Shown in pieces: positions 61,472 to 64,000 of a stretch of DNA of 64,000 bases. A program made the position numbers and the translations under genes. Below the pieces are notes generated by a model, which was not told the origin of the DNA, ran no database searches, and worked only from the letters and a program-made list of their open reading frames with translations. Origin of the DNA: Nitrospirota bacterium (GTDB taxonomy: Bacteria; Nitrospirota; Thermodesulfovibrionia; Thermodesulfovibrionales; UBA1546); the NCBI GenBank assembly GCA_009773185.1, contig WPIF01000005.1, forward strand, positions 1-64,000. Direction: 5' to 3'. Each line of letters begins with the position of its first letter. Within the stretch, counting starts at the first letter, position 1.

Positions 61472-61594
61472 AGGCAAGGCATTGTGTTTGAGCGGTTTTA
61501 TCTTGCCGATATTCAGACAGGGGGCAAATAAATATAAAGAGGTAAAATACCTCGGAGCGAAGCGAGAATGAGCGAAAATACTGTGCCTTGCCTG
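61472..61594 (+). repeat. Dispersed hairpin element, copy 3
   Basis: The core (61486-61582) matches copies 1 and 2. The flanks CAGGCAAGGCA and TGCCTTGCCTG are exact complements but differ from the flanks of copy 2. The inner hairpin is CTCGGAGCGAAGCGAG. It lies between the regulator gene and the Zn-finger gene. Confidence 0.8.
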
Positions 61595-61706
61595 GTTCTT
61601 ATTTATTTTCATATATTGGTTTCATTATATGCACTACGGCAGTTTTGGGCAAGGGGAAAGGAAGGAACTTAAGCAGATTATTGCTTAAATATTTTAAAGA
61701 ACGCAA

Positions 61707-61904
61707 TCAGGCTAAAAGAATATCCTGCTTATCAGCCTCTTTATCCTCAAAAAGCGGGAACCACCCTTCCTTTGTAAGGACAAATGTCATTTCCTTTTTG
61801 CAGGCTGTGCATTTTCTGAGTTCAGCGGCCTTGATGCCGAGTTTTATTGTTCCAGGCGTCGGACTGTGATGGGAAATTGTTTCATAAGTATGCTTGTGTT
61901 TCAT
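61707..61904 (-). CDS. Small Cys-pair protein of unknown function
   Basis: The ATG follows AGGAGGGCAAAGAC, a good ribosome site. The 65-residue product has one CTAC pair (ELRKCTACKKEMTFVLTKEG), possibly half a zinc ribbon, and acidic C-terminus. It stands alone between the two-component genes. I do not recognise the family. Confidence 0.65.
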   Translation of the reverse strand: MKHKHTYETISHHSPTPGTIKLGIKAAELRKCTACKKEMTFVLTKEGWFPLFEDKEADKQDILLA

Positions 61905-61999
61905 GTCTTTGCCCTCCTGTCCTCAATCGTACAATATTTCAGGATTTCAGGCAAGGTGTGGAATTGCCTTTATATGCGGTGCGGGATTTAGTCAAGCCT

Positions 62000-63385
62000 C
62001 TACTTAATCTTATACTCTTTTATCTTCGCCCTCAGCGTATTCCTGTTAATGCCGAGGGTCTTTGCTGTTTTTAACTGATTGCCTTTTGTCTCTTTAAGGA
62101 CAATGCTTATGAGGGCCTTTTCCACCTCTGACATCACGGCAGAATGGAGATTGGCGGTTTCGAGTTTTGTCATATCCTTGAGATATTTTCTTAATTTGTC
62201 CTCGAGAAATTCTTTTATGGAATATGTATTCCCCTCCTCAACGTGAAGGTCGCGTTTTTCTATCGCTGCCCCGTCAGAAAGGATGCATGCGCTCTTTATC
62301 GCATTTTCAAGTTCCCTTACATTTCCCGGCCAGTCATATTTTGTGATGAAATCCTTTGCCTCTTTTGAGAGCTCTTTCTGCCCTGTCTCAAACTTTTTCT
62401 GGGCTTCTTTGAGGAAATGCTTTGCAAGCGGCAGGATATCTTCTCTGCGGTCTCTCAGGGGAGGCATCTTTATCTGGACAACGTTGAACCTGTAATAGAG
62501 GTCTTCCCTGAATGTGCCTTTTGCAACCGCCTCTTTAAGGCTTTTATTTGTTGCGCCTATTATTCTTGCGTCTGCCTTTGCCGCCTTATTGCTTCCGAGG
62601 GGCGTGAATTCATTATCCTGCATAAACCTGAGAAGCTTGGCCTGAAGGTTAAGGTCAAGCTCGGATATCTCATCAAGGAATAATGTGCCTCTGCCTGCTG
62701 ATTCAATCTTGCCTATGCGTTTCTCTTTTGCTCCTGTGAATGCGCCTTTTTCCCAGCCGAAAAGCTCTGCCTCAAGAAGGTCTTTGGGGATGGATGCACA
62801 GTTGATTGCAACAAAGGGCTCTGAACTCCGCTTGCCATTAAAGTGTATTGCCTTTGCAACTATCTCTTTTCCTGTCCCGCTTTCTCCTGTTATAAGAACC
62901 GTAATATCCTTTGACGCAACCCTACCGATTTCTTTGAAAGCCTTCAGCATCTTTTCGCTTCTCCCGACTATCTGGGGCGCTTCTCCCTCTGCTTCTTTAA
63001 ACTTCCTCAGTTCCTCTCTCAGCGCCATGTCCTTGAACGCCTTTTCAACAACTATCTTGAGTTCTTCGATGTCAAAAGGTTTTTCAATATAGTCGTATGC
63101 GCCTTCTTTCATGGCATCTATGGTGCTCTCCATCTTGCCGTGTGCTGTTACCATTATTGCTGTTGCATCCGGATTGGATGATTTTATTTCCCGCAGGCCA
63201 TCAAGCCCGTTTCCGTCAGGCAGTATGAGGTCAAGCAGTATTAACTGGGAGGCGTCTTTTACAGCCTTCAGGCCTGAAGACAGCTTGGTATGTGAAACAA
63301 CCTTGTATCCTGCCGGCTCAAGGGCTTTCTGGACAACCCACGCTATGCTTTCATCGTCATCAATTATTAAAACTTCTTTATTCAT
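62000..63385 (-). CDS. NtrC-family sigma54 response regulator
   Basis: A 461-residue activator: receiver (VLIIDDDESIAW; phospho-Asp in ILLDLILPDG), AAA+ with GESGTGKEIVAK and the sigma54 loop EAELFGWEKGAFTGA, and a Fis-type helix-turn-helix (GNQLKTAKTLGINRNTLRA). The helix-turn-helix resembles NtrC itself. The kinase gene directly upstream is cut by the window edge. The system may control nitrogen or another stress; nothing here decides. Confidence 0.92.
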   Translation of the reverse strand: MNKEVLIIDDDESIAWVVQKALEPAGYKVVSHTKLSSGLKAVKDASQLILLDLILPDGNGLDGLREIKSSNPDATAIMVTAHGKMESTIDAMKEGAYDYIEKPFDIEELKIVVEKAFKDMALREELRKFKEAEGEAPQIVGRSEKMLKAFKEIGRVASKDITVLITGESGTGKEIVAKAIHFNGKRSSEPFVAINCASIPKDLLEAELFGWEKGAFTGAKEKRIGKIESAGRGTLFLDEISELDLNLQAKLLRFMQDNEFTPLGSNKAAKADARIIGATNKSLKEAVAKGTFREDLYYRFNVVQIKMPPLRDRREDILPLAKHFLKEAQKKFETGQKELSKEAKDFITKYDWPGNVRELENAIKSACILSDGAAIEKRDLHVEEGNTYSIKEFLEDKLRKYLKDMTKLETANLHSAVMSEVEKALISIVLKETKGNQLKTAKTLGINRNTLRAKIKEYKIK

Positions 63386-63443
63386 AGTTTGCTATCTTTC
63401 AGGCAATGCATTATGTTCTTGCTCAAACAACATCACCTATATA

Positions 63444-64000
63444 TCATTTCCCCTCAAATGGTATATAGATATTAAAAGTTGTCCCTTTATTAAATTGGCT
63501 TTCGACCTTGATAAAGCCTTTGTGGTCGAGAATGATCTTTTTTGACAAAGCAAGTCCTATACCAGTCCCATGCTTCTTTTTTGTATAAAACGGCAGAAAT
63601 ATTTTTGGGATGTCTTCAGAAGGAATTCCCTCGCCCGTGTCTTTGATGGATACAACAGCCCAGCGTTTAAGTTTACCTTTTTGTTTAACATATTCCCTGG
63701 AAACCCTTGTCACTACTGTAAGACTTCCGCCTTTTTTCAAGGCCTCTATGGCATTTTTTATCATATTCAAAAATACCTGAAGAAGCTTTCCTTCGTCGCC
63801 TGTAACTCTCGGAATGCTGGGGTCGTACATCTTATGTAAAATAATCCCTTTGTTTTTCATCGGAATATCAAGAATAGAGAACGCTTTTTCCAGAACTTCA
63901 TGGATATTTACTGAATGGAATAACGGCTTCTTGCTTATAGTTAAATAGTTTTGAAGTATTGAATTTAATCTGTCCGTCTCCTTAATTATCAGGTTTGTGT
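63444..64000 (-). CDS. NtrB-like histidine kinase, 3' part
   Basis: The frame continues past the right edge. Visible are the end of the dimerisation helix (ETDRLNSILQNYLTISKKP), the N-box (LNMIKNAIEALKKGG), DTGEGIPSEDIPK and GTGIGLALSKKII. It is 58 bp upstream of the NtrC-type gene, so it is almost certainly its kinase. The sensor region is outside the window. Confidence 0.9.
   Translation of the reverse strand, partial: TNLIIKETDRLNSILQNYLTISKKPLFHSVNIHEVLEKAFSILDIPMKNKGIILHKMYDPSIPRVTGDEGKLLQVFLNMIKNAIEALKKGGSLTVVTRVSREYVKQKGKLKRWAVVSIKDTGEGIPSEDIPKIFLPFYTKKKHGTGIGLALSKKIILDHKGFIKVESQFNKGTTFNIYIPFEGK

Noticed and set aside
1-64000. Prophage or intact insertion sequence
   Set aside because: No integrase, transposase, capsid or terminase gene was found; only short repeats without coding capacity are present.

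Overview
The window looks like one contig from a Gram-negative (diderm), Fe-S/c-di-GMP-rich anaerobe-type bacterium, most likely Nitrospirota or a related deep lineage. This is an inference. It rests on lipid A kinase LpxK, RND/TolC copper efflux, a type IV pilus motor block with PilS/PilR, the compact order pheA-hisC-aroF-tyrA-aroA-cmk-plsC-ispH-rpsA-sppA, many sigma54-type regulators, and intermediate GC. No rRNA, tRNA, CRISPR array, prophage or intact transposase was seen.

Layout. 1-500: end of an unidentified gene, a dispersed hairpin element (copy 1) and a CooT-like gene. 0.5-6.6 kb (mostly minus): lpxK, then a small accessory island (alpha/beta hydrolase, two radical SAM proteins, M28 peptidase) bracketed by 50-bp direct repeats of the 3' end of a HEAT-like gene. 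6.6-9.6 kb (plus): a fluoride riboswitch with its own terminator, then a cation/proton antiporter and an MFS transporter. 9.6-12.4 kb (minus): corA, proS. 12.6-22.6 kb (plus): type IV pilus motor block with two tandem pilB copies (both frameshifted at the same point), pilT, pilC, pilS-like, pilR-like and an ATPase-less MshEN protein. 22.6-28.4 kb (plus): a three-gene secreted/surface module (beta-propeller-TIG-PKD protein, small exported protein, zinc phospholipase-like protein) behind a structured leader RNA. 28.8-29.1 kb: an HU gene. 29.1-43.6 kb (minus): Zn-ribbon protein, DHH-CBS-tRNA nucleotidyltransferase, diguanylate cyclase, then the overlapping sppA-rpsA-ispH-plsC-cmk-aroA-tyrA-aroF-hisC-pheA operon.

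43.8-56.0 kb (minus) is a copper/silver resistance locus: cusA, cusB, tolC-like, YtkA-like, copper P-type ATPase with YHS domain, Met-rich exported protein, at least two microproteins, a methyltransferase-like membrane protein, a His-rich small membrane protein, a YHS-fused flavoprotein without the thioredoxin-reductase CxxC, and an FKBP isomerase. 56.1-61.5 kb carries a histidine kinase and an OmpR-type regulator split apart by a WD40-caspase lipoprotein and a nucleotidyltransferase/partner pair. 61.7-64.0 kb has a small Zn-finger protein, an NtrC-type regulator and the 3' part of its kinase.

The most unusual layer is non-genic. A roughly 120-bp hairpin element occurs three times; in two copies the outer stems differ in sequence but stay complementary. 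Short 7-9-bp tandem repeats are scattered between genes and also lie in frame inside lpxK, aroA, hisC, cusA, cusB and the tolC-like gene, where they form much of the signal peptide region. The same repeats form the loop of the fluoride riboswitch terminator. Palindromic elements also sit in frame inside the beta-propeller gene and probably form the tail of ispH.
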